Below, in pieces: positions 35,264 to 47,444 of a stretch of 64,000 nucleotides of DNA. Source of the stretch: Aselliscus stoliczkanus (lineage: Eukaryota > Chordata > Mammalia > Chiroptera > Hipposideridae); NCBI GenBank assembly GCA_033961575.1, contig CM066728.1, positions 30,814,352-30,878,351 of the forward strand, written 5' to 3'. The first letter of the stretch is position 1. Each line of letters opens with the position of its first letter. A model generated the notes under the pieces. That model ran no database searches. It had not been told where the DNA came from and worked only from the letters and a program-made list of their open reading frames with translations. The position numbers and the translations under genes are program-made.

Positions 35264-35956
35264 AGCTAACACTTGGAAACAACCAAAATGCCCATTGGTA
35301 GACTGGATTAAGAAACTGTAGTACATTTATACAATGGGGAATTGCTCAGCTATAAAGAAGAATGAAATCTTACCATTAGCAATGATATGGATGGGCCTAG
35401 AGAACATTATGTTAAGTGAAATAAGTCAGTTGGAGAAAGACAAATACCATATGATCTCACTTATATGTGGAATCTAAAGAACTGAATAAATGAACAAAGT
35501 AAACAGAAACAGTCTCGGAGATATAGAGGAAAAACTGATGGTTGCTGGATGGGAGGGGAGTGGGGATGACGGAGAAAGGGAAGGGAGAAAGCATAAATTG
35601 GTAACTACAATATTGCCATGGGGATAGAAAAGACAGTTTGGGGAATATAATCAATAATGTAAATATTTTGTAGGGTGTCAGATGGACACATGTCTTATTA
35701 GGGAGACCACTTCATGGATGGTGTAGATGTTTGAGCACTGCACTGTACATCTGAAGCTGAAGCTGAATAATATTGTAAGTCAACTATAATTTAATATATA
35801 TAGTCACAGGATCTGGAGTACAGCATAGGGAATAGAGTCAATAGAACTGTAATAAATATATATGATGTCAGAGGGGCAATAGATTGCGGGGGGTTATAAC
35901 TTTGTGAGGGATGAAATGTCTAACTATTACATTGTTTTGTATACCTGAAACTAATA
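35264..35956 (+). mobile_element. L1 3' end fragment inserted in MIR
   Basis: Starts in the ORF2 C-terminal region ('GGTAGACTGGATTAAGAAAC', 'AACATTATGTTAAGTGAAAT') and includes a G-rich 3' UTR ('GGGAGGGGAGTGGGGATGAC'). It ends with ACATTGTTTTGTATACCTGA and 'AACTAATAAAAAA'. Perfect 18-bp duplications AAAAAATGATGGAGCCAT sit at 35246-35263 and 35957-35974. The 3' UTR has two successive polyadenylation-like ends: 'ACATCTGAAGCTG...TAATTTAAT' and the final 'CTGAAACTAATA'. Confidence 0.93.
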
Positions 35957-36136
35957 AAAAAATGATGGAGCCATGAGTAAAATTAATATGTTTTTTTGTT
36001 TTTGTTTTTTTCTGTCTAGAAAGCCCACACGTGTTTTGCAATACACTAAAAATCCTCAATATGTAACTGTCAGCTACAGTAGCAGGGAGTATAACTAGAA
36101 TGGTGTACAATTGTAAGACATAAGAACACACTTATA

Positions 36137-36255
36137 GGGCCGGCTGAGTGGCATGGTGGTTAAGAGCTGGCTTGGGATGCCAGCGGCCCTGGTTCGGATC
36201 CCACATAGGAGGGCCAGTGACATTGCCCTATAAAAAAAAAAAAAAAAAAAAAAAA
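36137..36255 (+). mobile_element. Short tRNA-derived SINE (type A)
   Basis: Head GGGCCGGCTGAGTGGCATGG, then 'GTTAAGAGC', B box GGTTCGGATCCC, body 'GAGGGCCAGTGACATTGCCC' and a long A tail. 15-bp duplications AAGAACACACTTATA and AAGAACGCACTTATA (one mismatch) flank it at 36122-36136 and 36256-36270. Confidence 0.93.
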
Positions 36256-36271
36256 AAGAACGCACTTATAT

Positions 36272-37455
36272 TGTGAGAGACTCAAACCACTGTAGACCCT
36301 GCCTCTCTGAATACTGAGAAAATTCATCCAGATTAAGAAGTTAGAGGAGGGTTTCTGATGTTCCCCCTACTATAGAAATGGCCATAGACCACTGACAGAA
36401 GAGAAAAGTGTTCCTGGGGATATGAAGTTGGATGGCTTGGTTACTGGAAAAAAATTGAGTTGCATGTGGGCACCTTTTGATTTACAGGATCAGTTCCTGG
36501 TATTATCATCTGGCCCTGTGAGGCATTTCCCCAGACAACTCAGACACATCTGTGACTCCTTGGGCAAGTTTAGTAAAGAATTGATATCTTATTGAGAAAT
36601 GTTTGGAGACATAAATCACTGAGATTCATAAGATTTAAAATCATGAGTCCCTCAAATATGTCCTAGCTGGGTTAATACGAAGTGAAGTTGTCAAAGTAAT
36701 CTGATAAATGTACTCATATTAATATATTATGATTCCTAAGGCCCAGTTATTGTGTTACTCTTCTTAAGGATATTGGGTTTTTCTGTTTTTGTTTTTTTGA
36801 CAAGGAGCAAAGCCATTACCCAGGGATCTCAAACAACTGCCCACAGTGCTTAGAAGGAGATATAAATGAGTAAAACAGAGTTGGTGGTGAGTGGCCAGCT
36901 AGGGAGAAGACAGGCTGAACTGAAGTCAGGTGGATGTAACCACTTGAGTACCCAAGTCTGTTATTTCAAGAGCTTCTGATGTTTCAAGAGAATCCAGCAA
37001 ACTGTAGTTTTAAAGACATATTCCTAATATTGAAATGCTATCAACTAACGCATTAAACAATTTGTAGACTTCTGAGAACCAGCTTTCTGCTTCTAACGCC
37101 ACTCCCCAAAATGGGGCTATAACAAAGGTTTGTTTTTATTGTCAGCCACCAGCTTTTGGTCTACTGCCCCATAATAAATCTGGTCATGCCGAGCCGTTTT
37201 TACATCATAGTCAAGGATGGAGAATGAAAGAAGGAAATGCCACCTTCTCAGACTGGCAGGCTGTCAGGAAAGCCAGAAGCTGCAAAAGGCAGTTCTGAGG
37301 CCCAAAGAGATTAGGCACCCATGGTGACAGGCAATAAAACCATAGTTGCAACAGTGCCTACAATGTAAAGTTAGGTTTGACATTCGTGACTGATATCACA
37401 CTTAAAGCAGATTTTTAAGCTGAATAGGAAAAAAAAAAAAAAAAAAAAGTAAAAA
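36272..37455. other. Unclassified sequence
   Basis: No exon, RNA gene or clear repeat. Confidence 0.4.
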
Positions 37456-37470
37456 AACCCCACAGCTTTT

Positions 37471-37596
37471 TGTTTTGTTTTGTTTTTTTGTGTTTTTTTT
37501 TTGAGGGCAGTATCACTGGCCCTCACATGTGGGACCGAACCGGGGCCGCTGGCTTCCCAAGCCAGCGCTTAACCACTGCGCCACTCTGCCGGCTCC
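37471..37596 (-). mobile_element. Short tRNA-derived SINE (type A), minus strand
   Basis: Complement of the type A head (GAGCCGGCAGAGTGGCGCAG) and body (GAGGGCCAGTGATACTGCCC), with a T-rich complement tail. Duplications CCCACAGCTTTTT at 37458-37470 and 37597-37609. Confidence 0.93.
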
Positions 37597-37609
37597 CCCA
37601 CAGCTTTTT

Positions 37610-37950
37610 AATATGACACAACAAATACTTTCAACACACAGACTGCTGATCTCATCTGTCAAGGATTGTTTTTACCTATTGCCAGGTATGTTTAATGTGT
37701 CAAGGAAGATTATCCTGTTGATAATGGAAAAAGGAGCTGTTTCACAAAATTTTCTTGGCCCTGATCACTATCAAATAATTGCAGGATTACTTCCCATTGG
37801 TGTATGAAAGGCTTTTAAAGGGGTCTATCTGCCTACTTAAACTCATGTGTCACTGGATTCTTGTGAGGTAATGAATGTCTTTTTAATTGTATTTGAATTG
37901 CCAGGCTTTGTATATAAGATACATATTTTTACACAGAAAGAAAAAACAAT
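37610..37950. other. Unclassified sequence
   Basis: No exon or clear repeat between two SINEs. Confidence 0.4.
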
Positions 37951-37956
37951 CAGCTT

Positions 37957-38363
37957 TTTTTTTTTTTTAAGATTTTATTGGTGAATCAGGGAAGGAAAAT
38001 AGACAAGTTGCTGTCCTTTGGTTCTTCAGTCTAGTTGTGGAGGATGTTGCTTCACTGGCCCATGTTGGTATTATCATTGAGCTCTTCCCGGCTGAGGAAG
38101 TCACTCGCCACCCATTGGACGGCTGCTCATGGTGGTTCACTGCAGCTCACGAAAGCTCACACCAGCTGCTGGCCAGCCCCACTGCAGCCTACTCCGTCGC
38201 CCGCAACTCACAGCAGCCTAGCTCCAGGTGGAGCTGTTATTCACCACCTTAGCTGTAGAGGGTGCAGCATCACTGGCCCTCATGTGAGATCCGAACCAGG
38301 GCCCTGCTGCTCAGAGCTGGTGTCCCAAGCCAACTCTTAACCAAAGTGCCACTCGGCCAGCCC
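37957..38363 (-). mobile_element. Composite SINE, long form, minus strand
   Basis: Same architecture as the 31573 copy. The head is GGGCTGGCCGAGTGGCACTT; a G+C-rich middle follows; the tail is TTCCTTCCCTGATTCACCAA then TAAAATCTT. Flanking duplication is weaker, CAGCTTTTTT against CAGCAATTTTT. The internal region differs in length and order from that of the other copy. Confidence 0.9.
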
Positions 38364-38374
38364 CAGCAATTTTT

Positions 38375-39160
38375 AATAAGGAAAATCTTTAGTGCTAATT
38401 TTGCTGTCCCCTCCTTTCTTACAGAAATGGTTGGGGGATTGTATGGATGACATTTAAAATGTGCATTGTGTCAAGCTGAGGATAAATACATATTCTCTAT
38501 TTCTTTATAGAAATGGATATTCTGATGATAGAAGACATTTTGTAAAGTGAGCATGATGGGATTGCATTTTAACTGCAGTTGTGGTAGTTGGCAGGGCACT
38601 TGAGCACATTCACATCTCAGCAGAATCCGAAAGAGATACCGTACAATGTAGATTTCCTTCAAAGACAGAAAAGCTCTATAAGAACGCATGAGTAAGAGCC
38701 TACCAAAGGCTAAAAATGCTAATTTTACTCATGGTTCCATTTTTTTTTTTTTTTTATATCAACTTGGCAGACTGTGAAGCCATGGCTACTATTGAGAGTT
38801 CAGGTCAATACCTACACATTGACTGTTTACCAAATCATCAGAGAAGGGGTACAAATGGAATATGACTAATTTCTTTATTACCCATCAATATTGGCAAAAC
38901 CCAAGAATTTTGGAATACTTCCTCCTGCCAGGAAGATCACTGTCATTGTGAAGATAAGTACATATTAGTATGAAAGAGTAAATAAAAGGAAATGGTACTT
39001 GATAACTAACAATGTGTGAACTTTAAACAGTATCTGTAAACTATGAATAAATATCTCCTTTTCTTCAATTAGGCTATTTTGCTTTTGGACCCTAACTCAT
39101 TTGACATGCTATCAGTATTAGCAATGACATAGAGAGTGTTGGAGATCTTTATACTAAGGA
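38375..39160. other. Unclassified sequence
   Basis: A poly(T) stretch lies at about 38740-38756. I see no exon or clear repeat. Confidence 0.4.
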
Positions 39161-39164
39161 CCAG

Positions 39165-39345
39165 TGTGAAAATTCATACCCATACTGCTCAGGATCCACT
39201 ACATGTCAGCTGTGTAACTTCACCTGTGTTCCTTATGTGAGAGAGCATTTCATCATCTATAAAACTAAGTGTTTGTACTATAAGGTTGTGAGGATGAAAG
39301 GATTTAATAAGTATAATGCACTTAGAGAGTAAGAGATAGTAGCTC
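39165..39345 (+). mobile_element. MIR relic
   Basis: 'CAGCTGTGTAACTTCACCTG', CATTTCATCATCTATAAAAC and 'AAGGTTGTGAGGATGAAAGG' follow the MIR order. Confidence 0.75.
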
Positions 39346-39399
39346 CATAGTTTTTATTAGGTATTATTATTATTTATTATTATTAATATTACTATTTAA

Positions 39400-39570
39400 T
39401 GTGCCAGGTATGTTATCCTACATCAGAATCAGGCTCTGCATCACTAGCCACCTCTGGAGATGAAGATGCAAAGGCAACGAATAAGTCAGCAACTCTCCCA
39501 AGGTCGCATAGCTATAGAAAGTAGCAAAGCCAGAATTCAAACCCAGGATCAGCTTGACAGGGAGAGGGTC
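39400..39570 (-). mobile_element. MIR-like relic, minus strand
   Basis: 'GTGCCAGGTATGTTATCCTA', AACTCTCCCAAGGTCGCATA and 'AGCCAGAATTCAAACCCAGG' fit an antisense MIR; it lies next to an opposite-strand MIR. Confidence 0.65.
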
Positions 39571-39574
39571 CATC

Positions 39575-40075
39575 AAGCTACCCTTCTGTTATAATAATGA
39601 ATGCACGGGAATACAAAGCCAATTAACCCTGGGATGTTTTGATAACCATGGTTCCCACACAGTGATCTGACTTCCTCATTGAGAGGGAAACAGAACTCTA
39701 ATGAACTTGGGTCTCTGCTTTCATTTCTGAAGGTGAAGAGCACCAAGCACCATGGCTAGAATTCCTCTCTGATTTTAGAGCTCATGTAATTCCCATTTCA
39801 TTTTATTTATTTTTATTTTGTTTTTTGGCCTCTAGGTAAGTTACTCTTTAACTTCCAGACCAACTATGATTATGGGGCTCCCAACTTTCATTGAATGTGA
39901 CCTTTTTTCCCTCTGCGTAAAATAAGGACAATAGAGAAAGCTATGAAGAATTCCTTATATCAAACTCGACAATTGCAAACAAACCTATCTACCAAGTAGA
40001 AGAAAAAGAAAAGAATCCCTCTTTCCTCCTAGGCACATTTCCAGGCAGGTAAGCACTGCAATGGCTCTAGGCCTA
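39575..40075. other. Unclassified sequence
   Basis: No exon, RNA gene or clear repeat. Confidence 0.4.
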
Positions 40076-40078
40076 TAA

Positions 40079-40090
40079 TTATACCCTCTA

Positions 40091-40130
<40 letters not shown>

Positions 40131-40143
40131 TTTATACCCTCTA
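40079..40143. repeat. (GATT)n microsatellite flanked by a 12-bp direct repeat
   Basis: About nine GATT units lie between two perfect copies of TTATACCCTCTA at 40079-40090 and 40132-40143. Confidence 0.93.
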
Positions 40144-40149
40144 GTTTTA

Positions 40150-41050
40150 AAGCACTATGAATGTTCCCACTTTCTGTACAAACATATATATGTTGCTATT
40201 CTTACCAGAAATCCATATGGCTCTCATTTTTAATGGTTATATTTTCACAACTTTTTCAATCACCATTCAATTAGTATGATGTAAAATTAAGGACACTTTT
40301 AGGTCTTTCCTTTTCTCTGGAAATAAACAGGCCATTAGAGTCATCTCTTTTGATTTCAATTAGTTTGGCATGTATTACACTTAGTAGGAGAGGGATTTCT
40401 TCTCCATAACCAGTCCAAAACTTTCAAGAATGTAAATATTTTCAGTGACCCTGCTACTTGTATTGAATTATTCTTTTTGAGTCTGGATGAAACTCATTAG
40501 TAGGCAACTGTGTTTGTTAAAATTGCAAGCTGCTCTTCTCTTCCTTAGTATCTGATTTCTTTACACAGTTATTAAAATTAGTATGGCCCATCAATTGGTC
40601 TAAGCAGCAACTTTCCTGACTCATTACAAGAGTTTTCTTTAACAACACTTTCAGGTCAGGTTATGTAGCTAAAAACTAGTTTGCAAGGCTCAGAGCTTGT
40701 TCACAGAGCCAACTGTACACAAAAGTGAGCTGGGTTGCCGATGGACACAGACAAGCTTCTTATAAATATTGAAATTGCCCCTATCTCCCTCTATACTAAC
40801 ATCTTCTCTCCTATCTTAACAGTGCTCAGAAGATGCATGTCATAGTAACAGACAATTAGCAGAGGTATTTCTGAATATCAAACAGCTCTGAAAATGCATT
40901 TGTCCCTTTTTCCTTAAAAAAACAAACAGACAAAAAAAACCCAAAAAACCCTATACTTTACCTCTTTCAAATGATTATATTTATACTTAATTTACTTACA
41001 AGGTAATACATTGTTGTTTCAATAATTCAAGTAATATACAAATCAATAAA
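40150..41050. other. Unclassified sequence
   Basis: No exon, RNA gene or clear repeat. Confidence 0.4.
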
Positions 41051-41089
41051 AGTAATGAATTACCTACCCACAACTCCAAACTCCTCATA

Positions 41090-41830
41090 TTAAAATAAAT
41101 GTGCCTATTTGATGTCACATTATTTTAAACAAATGTTATATGCTCTTACATGTATACACATATAAGTTTTATTTTTAAACAGCCTTCAAGTTTCTTTTCT
41201 AAAAAGAGATTTATTGCAATAATCTTTAAAAATATGTTTTTATAACTGCAAAATATTCCATAGTATGAACATACTATATTTTGTTCCCCTATAATGAACA
41301 TTCAACTTATTTTGCTAATCTAAAAAAAACATATTGTAATCAATATCTTGATAAACATGTCTTTAAACATTTAAAATAGATTCTCAAAATTGAAAATTGC
41401 TAGGTCAGAGTATATGTATATTTAATTTTAGATAAGGCCAAATATCTTTCCCCAAATTCTATAAAACTTCATGTTCCCAATAGCAATTTGTGACTATCCA
41501 TTTTCATAAATCCTTGCCAGCAAGGGACTTAATGTTCTTAACTTTTGCCTATCTGATAAATGAAAAATGATATCCAATTGTTATAATTTGCATTTTCCTG
41601 ATTGCTAGTGAGGTTGACCATCTGTTCATGCATTTATTGGCCAAGTGGATTTCCTCTACTATGAAATGCCCATTTATATCCTTTACTCATTTTTTTCTAT
41701 TAGCCTGTTTACATTCTATTTTTCTTTATTGATTTGTAGTAGCTTTTCAAAAATGAGACACATTGACCCTTGGCTTGAATGTATTGAACACATTTTTCCA
41801 GTTTAGCTTTCAACACTCAACCTTTTCACA
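41090..41830 (-). mobile_element. Old L1 (L1M-type) fragment, antisense
   Basis: Plus-strand landmarks of antisense L1M: 'TAGGTCAGAGTATATGTATA', 'CATGTTCCCAATAGCAATTT', CTGATAAATGAAAAATGATA, 'TTGCATTTTCCTGATTGCTAG', 'GTGAGGTTGACCATCTGTTC', and 'TATTGGCCAAGTGGATTTCC'. Confidence 0.8.
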
Positions 41831-41849
41831 TTTTCTATGCACAGATACT

Positions 41850-42955
41850 TTTGTTTTTCTGCAGAAACGTGTATCCTATGACCTCCTCTTTGGCTGTTCA
41901 TTCTCTCCTAATGATCTCATTTAGTCCTGTGGCTCTAAATATCTTTATACAGTTGTTTCCCAAGTGTGGGTCTCTAGCCTGGACCTCTTCCTTGAGTTCC
42001 AGGCCAGTATACGTGTATATAACCACCTGCTAAACATCTTCACTCACCATATACCCCAGCCAAACCCTCCCCATCTCAGTAGATTGCCAGCATCCTCACT
42101 CACTCAGTTGCTCCAGCCCAAATCATTAGGTATCATTCTCCTTTCCTTCATTGAATCCTTTAGCCAATTCTGTTACTCTAACTCTAAAATATATTCTGTG
42201 TCTATCTGCTTCTCTCAATATCTATTGTTACCTTTCCAGCCCAAAACACCATTGACTGTTACCTGCCTTAGTGTGATAGCCAAGAAAACTGCCTCCCCTT
42301 CATCCATTTGTTGCCCCATACTATCCATTCTGCAAACATCAGAGTAATATTATAATACTTTTCCAATAAAATCAGAACAATTAATTTTGGGCTTAAAACT
42401 CACTGATAGCTTCACATTGCACTTAAAATAAAATTCAAACCCCTTACTTGGGGTTAGACTAGGGACTAAAAAATGGGGCCCTTGACTACCTCTCCCCCTT
42501 CTTCTTTTACCAATCTCCTCCTCACCCACTACATTCTTGCTCACCACACTGGGTGGCTTTCAATATGGCACACTCACTGCATTTGCAGAAACTCTAGGCT
42601 TGCTATTTTCTCTTTCTGGAATGCCTTTTTCTAGACCTTTCTATGGCTTTCTCCTAATCATTTACATCTCAGCTCAAATGCCATCTCCATAAAGAGGCTT
42701 CTTGGGCAATACTACCAAAATTAGCAGCCTATCCCCTGTTTTACTGAAATAGTCCAAAATTCTGTAACAACATCTTGTCACAAAAGGCATCACTCACTAA
42801 AGTTATCCTGTTATTTGCTTGGACTCCATCACAAGGATGTGCACTGCATGGAAAGCTGGGGATGCATCTGCCTCATTTATAAGAGAATTACTAGCATCTT
42901 GAATAGGGCCAGTCACAGATTAGGCAGACAATAAATCTTTGTTGAATGAATTAAA
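41850..42955 (+). mobile_element. LINE2 (L2) relic, 3' part
   Basis: A long, ordered L2 match: 'ATCTCAGCTCAAATGCCATC', 'TCCATAAAGAGGCTTCTTGG', 'GGACTCCATCACAAGGATGT', and the terminus 'CAGACAATAAATCTTTGTTG' then AATGAATTA. The upstream half (from 41850) carries open frames (41851-42033, 41964-42347) too decayed to assign to ORF2. Confidence 0.8.
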
Positions 42956-43009
42956 GTCTATATTACCCTTTATGGCTTCTGAATGTTTTCTCTTTTAAGA
43001 AGAATTCCT

Positions 43010-43330
43010 CAAAACATGTGTTTTATTGGTTTTATTTATATCTATTTGTTTTTTACATTTCTGTCTAATCAATCCACCTACAATTTTACAAATGGGGCAA
43101 GGTGTAAGACTAAATTTTTCCATATGGATAACCAATTATGCCAGCACCATCATCATATAATTTTAATAACATTTGTGTCATATATAAATACATATATATT
43201 TGGACCTATTTCTGCAATCTCTATCCTATTGATTTATTTTTCTCTTCTGTGCAAATATCACATTCTATTTTAGTACAGGATAGTTACAGCATTCTTTATT
43301 ATCTGGTATAGGAAAGCTTTCTTCATTTTT
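43010..43330 (-). mobile_element. Old L1 ORF2 fragment, antisense
   Basis: 'GGCAAGGTGTAAGACTAAAT', 'CCATATGGATAACCAATTATG', 'CCAGCACCATCATCATATAA', 'TCTGCAATCTCTATCCTATT' and 'TAGTACAGGATAGTTACAGC' match the familiar antisense ORF2 3' region series. Confidence 0.75.
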
Positions 43331-43339
43331 CATTATTAT

Positions 43340-46300
43340 GATTTAAACTTATCATTTTAAAATAATTTCCTTTGAACGTTTTTACCTAGAAATATTATTA
43401 TCAATTATTATCAAAAATTGTTGGCCTCTATTAGAATAACCATGACATTGCTGCCTTGACCTATTTTTTAATGCAGAACATTTTCACATTTTCCAATTAG
43501 GAAGAAGTTCTATGAAGTGGGCATGAGATGCATGCCCACTTCGTGTTCTCTTGGCTGATAATACATTTCCTTATTAATTCTTTTGAAAATACTGGTGACA
43601 ACTGACAAGCCATTACATAATTTTGGTCAGCATTCCCTGCATTGTCTCTATCCCCTTTTTCCCCCAGTAATGATAATTTCTATCATATCAGAGTAAAATG
43701 ACCCAAGTGCATGAAGTTTCACTTGTCATATGTCTTTTCTTCTGATATAAAAAGACATCAAGAGATTTTAAAAGTCCATCAAGAAATAAAGATAAGAAGA
43801 AAACTAAATTCATTTAAAAATTTTCAGAATTATTTGCTCTTGGAAATGTACTGCCTTAGATTAAGAACACGCATTTTAAAACAAAGGGGAAAATAGGTCA
43901 TGGGTGATGGTGTTTCAAGCAATTTTTTCCCAAGAAAAACATGGTTTTCCAGTGGGAAACATTTGCTTTATTAGCTCCTTAACATTTCATTAAGGTTGTT
44001 TCTAAAGATTATATTTATGAAACTAAGAAATAACTTTGCATGGAATTGTGTGGCTTCTGACCATTACCCACCAATGAACACTGTACTGATGACAGAAATA
44101 CTGCTAGCAGAATGCTACAGAAAGCATGACTTTTGAGGGCTATTCATGACTATGTGATTGATATGAGTTCTATTAATAAAGCAATTCCCTCAGTGAAGCC
44201 CCTTTACAAATCCTTCAATAAGCATATTTGGCAGACCTGGAATAACTGATGGTCATTTCTCTCTGTCTGGATCCAGGCCACTTCCTTTAATCTGGGAAGG
44301 ATCCTTTGGTGTATTAAGGGGCAGAGTCATGCTTAGGCTACCTTCGCTAACAAAGCTGTGTTTGAGGGGAGAGACGTACTCCACGACTTGACAGAAAGCA
44401 AGAAACTCTGTGGGGAGTATCCACAGCCTTGCTGACGGGCCTCACAGAGTACAGAGCAGGTAATAATAAACCCTCTAACGTCAACTGTAGCTACCTAACC
44501 CCCAAGAGAAGCACCCTCCACTTCATTACTTAGCATTTAACTCGTATGGTTGCTTAGCGAGTCTTTCCTTGGCGCCTACCCTCACTTCCACAGTGACTCT
44601 ACATGTTGCTCTTTTCTCTACATGATGACAGTTGCCTTCTTATGGCTCATGTTTAGTGCAGTATCTTATGTGCTATTTTACTAAATTCAGGTACCTGTTT
44701 GTTTCACATTTAAAGTCCCCAAGAAGGGTAAGATCTGATTATTTCAGCCAATCACCACAGAGTGTAAAGGATGAATGAGCTACAGCAGAGCTCTTGTTCT
44801 GAGCCACGTGATGGTTTTTCGGTCTAAGTTGGGTCAGATCCCCTCCATCTAGGTAGTGGGAAATGAGAGTATGGAGCATGGAGACCCATTTATAAAGGAA
44901 CTTCCTCCAGAAGAGGGCTGCAGGCAAGAAGTGCCTTCCAGGCATCCTCAATTCTTGCTAATGTGTCAGATAAATTAATGAATAGTGGAGTTTTGGGTAC
45001 TGACTAAATTGCCTTCAGTCTAGTTAACAAGATCACCAAAGGCTTCTAATTATCTTTTGAAACTTCTTTCGTGATTTCTTGGTTCAGTCTTCCATTTCTC
45101 CTTGTCTTATTTTGTATTTCTGTAAAATATTCTCTATATAGATCATAGGAGACCAGGTCGTGGGTACTTGATAATTTATAATTACTATAAATTCACAATG
45201 ATGAGTTTTAAACTGAAAGCTGCAGTGAGCAGATTCCTGGTCTGCCCAGGAAATGACTGTTTCTAATTCTTTATGTCTGTCTGAGAAGTTGCATAATCAT
45301 GGTATTCATAATCATGGTACTCCAATAGTATGTTTTGTTTGGTTTGTTTTCTCTTTAAGCTTGGAGGAAGATCATTTATCCAGCCTTATATTTCTCACTA
45401 TAGCTGCAAAGAATACTTCACATAGTAGGTCACCATGAACCATTTTCAAAAGGAAAGAGTGAATCAAGGAACAGACTTACATCAAAAACTGATTTGGCAT
45501 TATGAAACCTCGTTTCAAAGGAGATTCAAAACACTGGAAAATATTTGTGAATTAAGCAGGGGGCACCCCAAATACTATCATATGGAAATACTATCACATG
45601 CTAATTTTCATTTTCACTCCATCATAAATATGTACCAGAATCCAAAGCAAATTTGTTCATAGCATATTGAGACATAATAGCATAATGTTATATACTTTAA
45701 AACATTTATCATCATAGACATTTAAAGAGATTTTTGTTTCATCAGTTCATATCATGATGATCAGTAGAATCATTAATAGGAAAAACTAAATCCTCAATCA
45801 ACTTTCAGCCTCCAGAGCTTTGCAAAATTCTAATTTCTTTAAGCTGATTTTATCTTGTGATCTTCCCTTTATCATTTAAAAAGAAAAAGAAAAAAAAAAA
45901 CCATAAAACAAGAGAGGATGATTTATTAAATACAAATAATATAATAATCTACAGAATATACTTCAAAACTGTGACTGGTGAGACTCGGCAACCAGGCAGT
46001 GAACATTTGATATAAAATTCTTGGGGCTTTTAGTTACTTTTTTTCTCTTTTATGCATTTTATTCAACTGGATCTTTAATAAAGTCAAGCATGGTTTTATT
46101 TCTCAAGTCCTACACAGTTTAAAGTCCCAGATAATTCTCATGCTTTCCTCTCCTCCTTGCCTGTCAAGGTCGGATATAATGAAAGGAAAGGTTAAAAAAT
46201 AAAGCTTCATACCTCGGCTATCTTTATATTACCTCATCTTATCATTATTCAGGAATGTTGAAGGCTCAGACCCCTGTGTTTCCATGTTTTCTGAGCAAGA

Positions 46301-46600
46301 GGCCTTTTTGGCCCTTTGCTTTGTATCCAATTTATCTTCCCTCTACCTTTCTAATGCTAATTTTGGAAATTACCCATGTTATACATAAATGCAATCTCAT
46401 TATGAAAGACACAATTCTTGCTTATCAAAAGCACTTCAACATGCATTAATATTTTTTAAAGTATATTTTGTGTTATAAAATAATGTATCTTCTAACTTCA
46501 TTTCTAAAGCAAGGCAAGAAACTCCCTCCCCATTTCATATAGAAGTCATCTGGGACTCTTCATTTTTTTTTTTCTTCTTTTTGCTTTTTACTTTATGCAT
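43340..46600. other. Unclassified, apparently single-copy sequence
   Basis: More than 3 kb without a recognised exon or repeat, apart from the hairpin at 43514. An A-rich run lies at about 45879-45900. Frames at 45435-45662 and 44739-44951 carry no known domain. Confidence 0.4.
43514..43542. repeat. Perfect 12-bp inverted repeat (hairpin)
   Basis: GAAGTGGGCATG (43514-43525), loop AGATG, CATGCCCACTTC (43531-43542). The stem is perfect over 12 bp and is not part of an element I can recognise. Confidence 0.95.
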
Positions 46601-47142
46601 TAAAAGCAACTTAGCAGCAAATAGAAGATTTACCTTTTTACCAGTTTTCACCAATTTCTTTGATCACATTTTGTTATTTTGGATTTTTTTTTTCTTTCTT
46701 TTACTGAAGTACATTCTCAAGACATATTTTTCAGTGATTCATTGGGGTTAAAGCTTAATCAATATTTGTCTAAGAAAGTTGTTTTGTCTTTCCACAGGAA
46801 TATTAATTTGATTGAATATATTCATTTAGGTTCAAAGCATTTTCCATCAGAACTTTGAAGATATTTTCCCACTGTTTTATAGAAATCAATATTGCTATTG
46901 AGAAATCTGATGCTGATATGGTGGTTATTTCTTTCTGGAAAAACTGCTTATGAATTTTGTTTGCTTATCTTATTTGTTTTTCTTCTTGGAGTTATTTAGG
47001 AATTTTCTTTTTGTGCTCAGATATCTAAAATTTCATGATAATATGACCAGTTCTGGGTCTTTTACGATTATCCTGTGTGGCTTTTGATGAGTCTTTCTGT
47101 GTAAAGGCTTCCATTTTTTCTTTAACTCTGAGGTTTGCTTCC

Positions 47143-47207
<65 letters not shown>

Positions 47208-47440
47208 AATTCTTGATTTATTTTCTCCTATAACTTCTGTTAGACTGATATAAAACATTCTGGATCTATACTGTTATCTCTTAACTTTTCTCATACTTTT
47301 TATTCATCTCTGTCATTTTGTACTGCATTCCAAGATAATTCCTCAGTTGTTTATTATGGACATGTTTTAGTTCTCTACAGAGAATATAGTCAAAGAAGGT
47401 TCAGATTCAAACATCTGTTTCACTGTCTTAGGACTATTCA
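46600..47440 (-). mobile_element. Probable old L1/HAL1-like 3' region, antisense
   Basis: GGTTCAAAGCATTTTCCATC, 'TATAGAAATCAATATTGCTA', 'AGAAATCTGATGCTGATATG', AACTCTGAGGTTTGCTTCCT and related text fit the long T-rich antisense 3' UTR of old L1 elements. A (TA)n tract lies within it at 47142-47210. Confidence 0.55.
47142..47210. repeat. (TA)n microsatellite
   Basis: About 27 TA units, then a broken TTTATATATATAAA extension. Confidence 0.95.
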
Positions 47441-47444
47441 TTCA

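Noticed and set aside
31560..38340. Frames in 31560-32101 and 37529-38450 as proteins
   Set aside because: All lie within SINE copies on one strand or the other; the proline- and alanine-rich translations come from the G+C-rich middle of the composite SINE.
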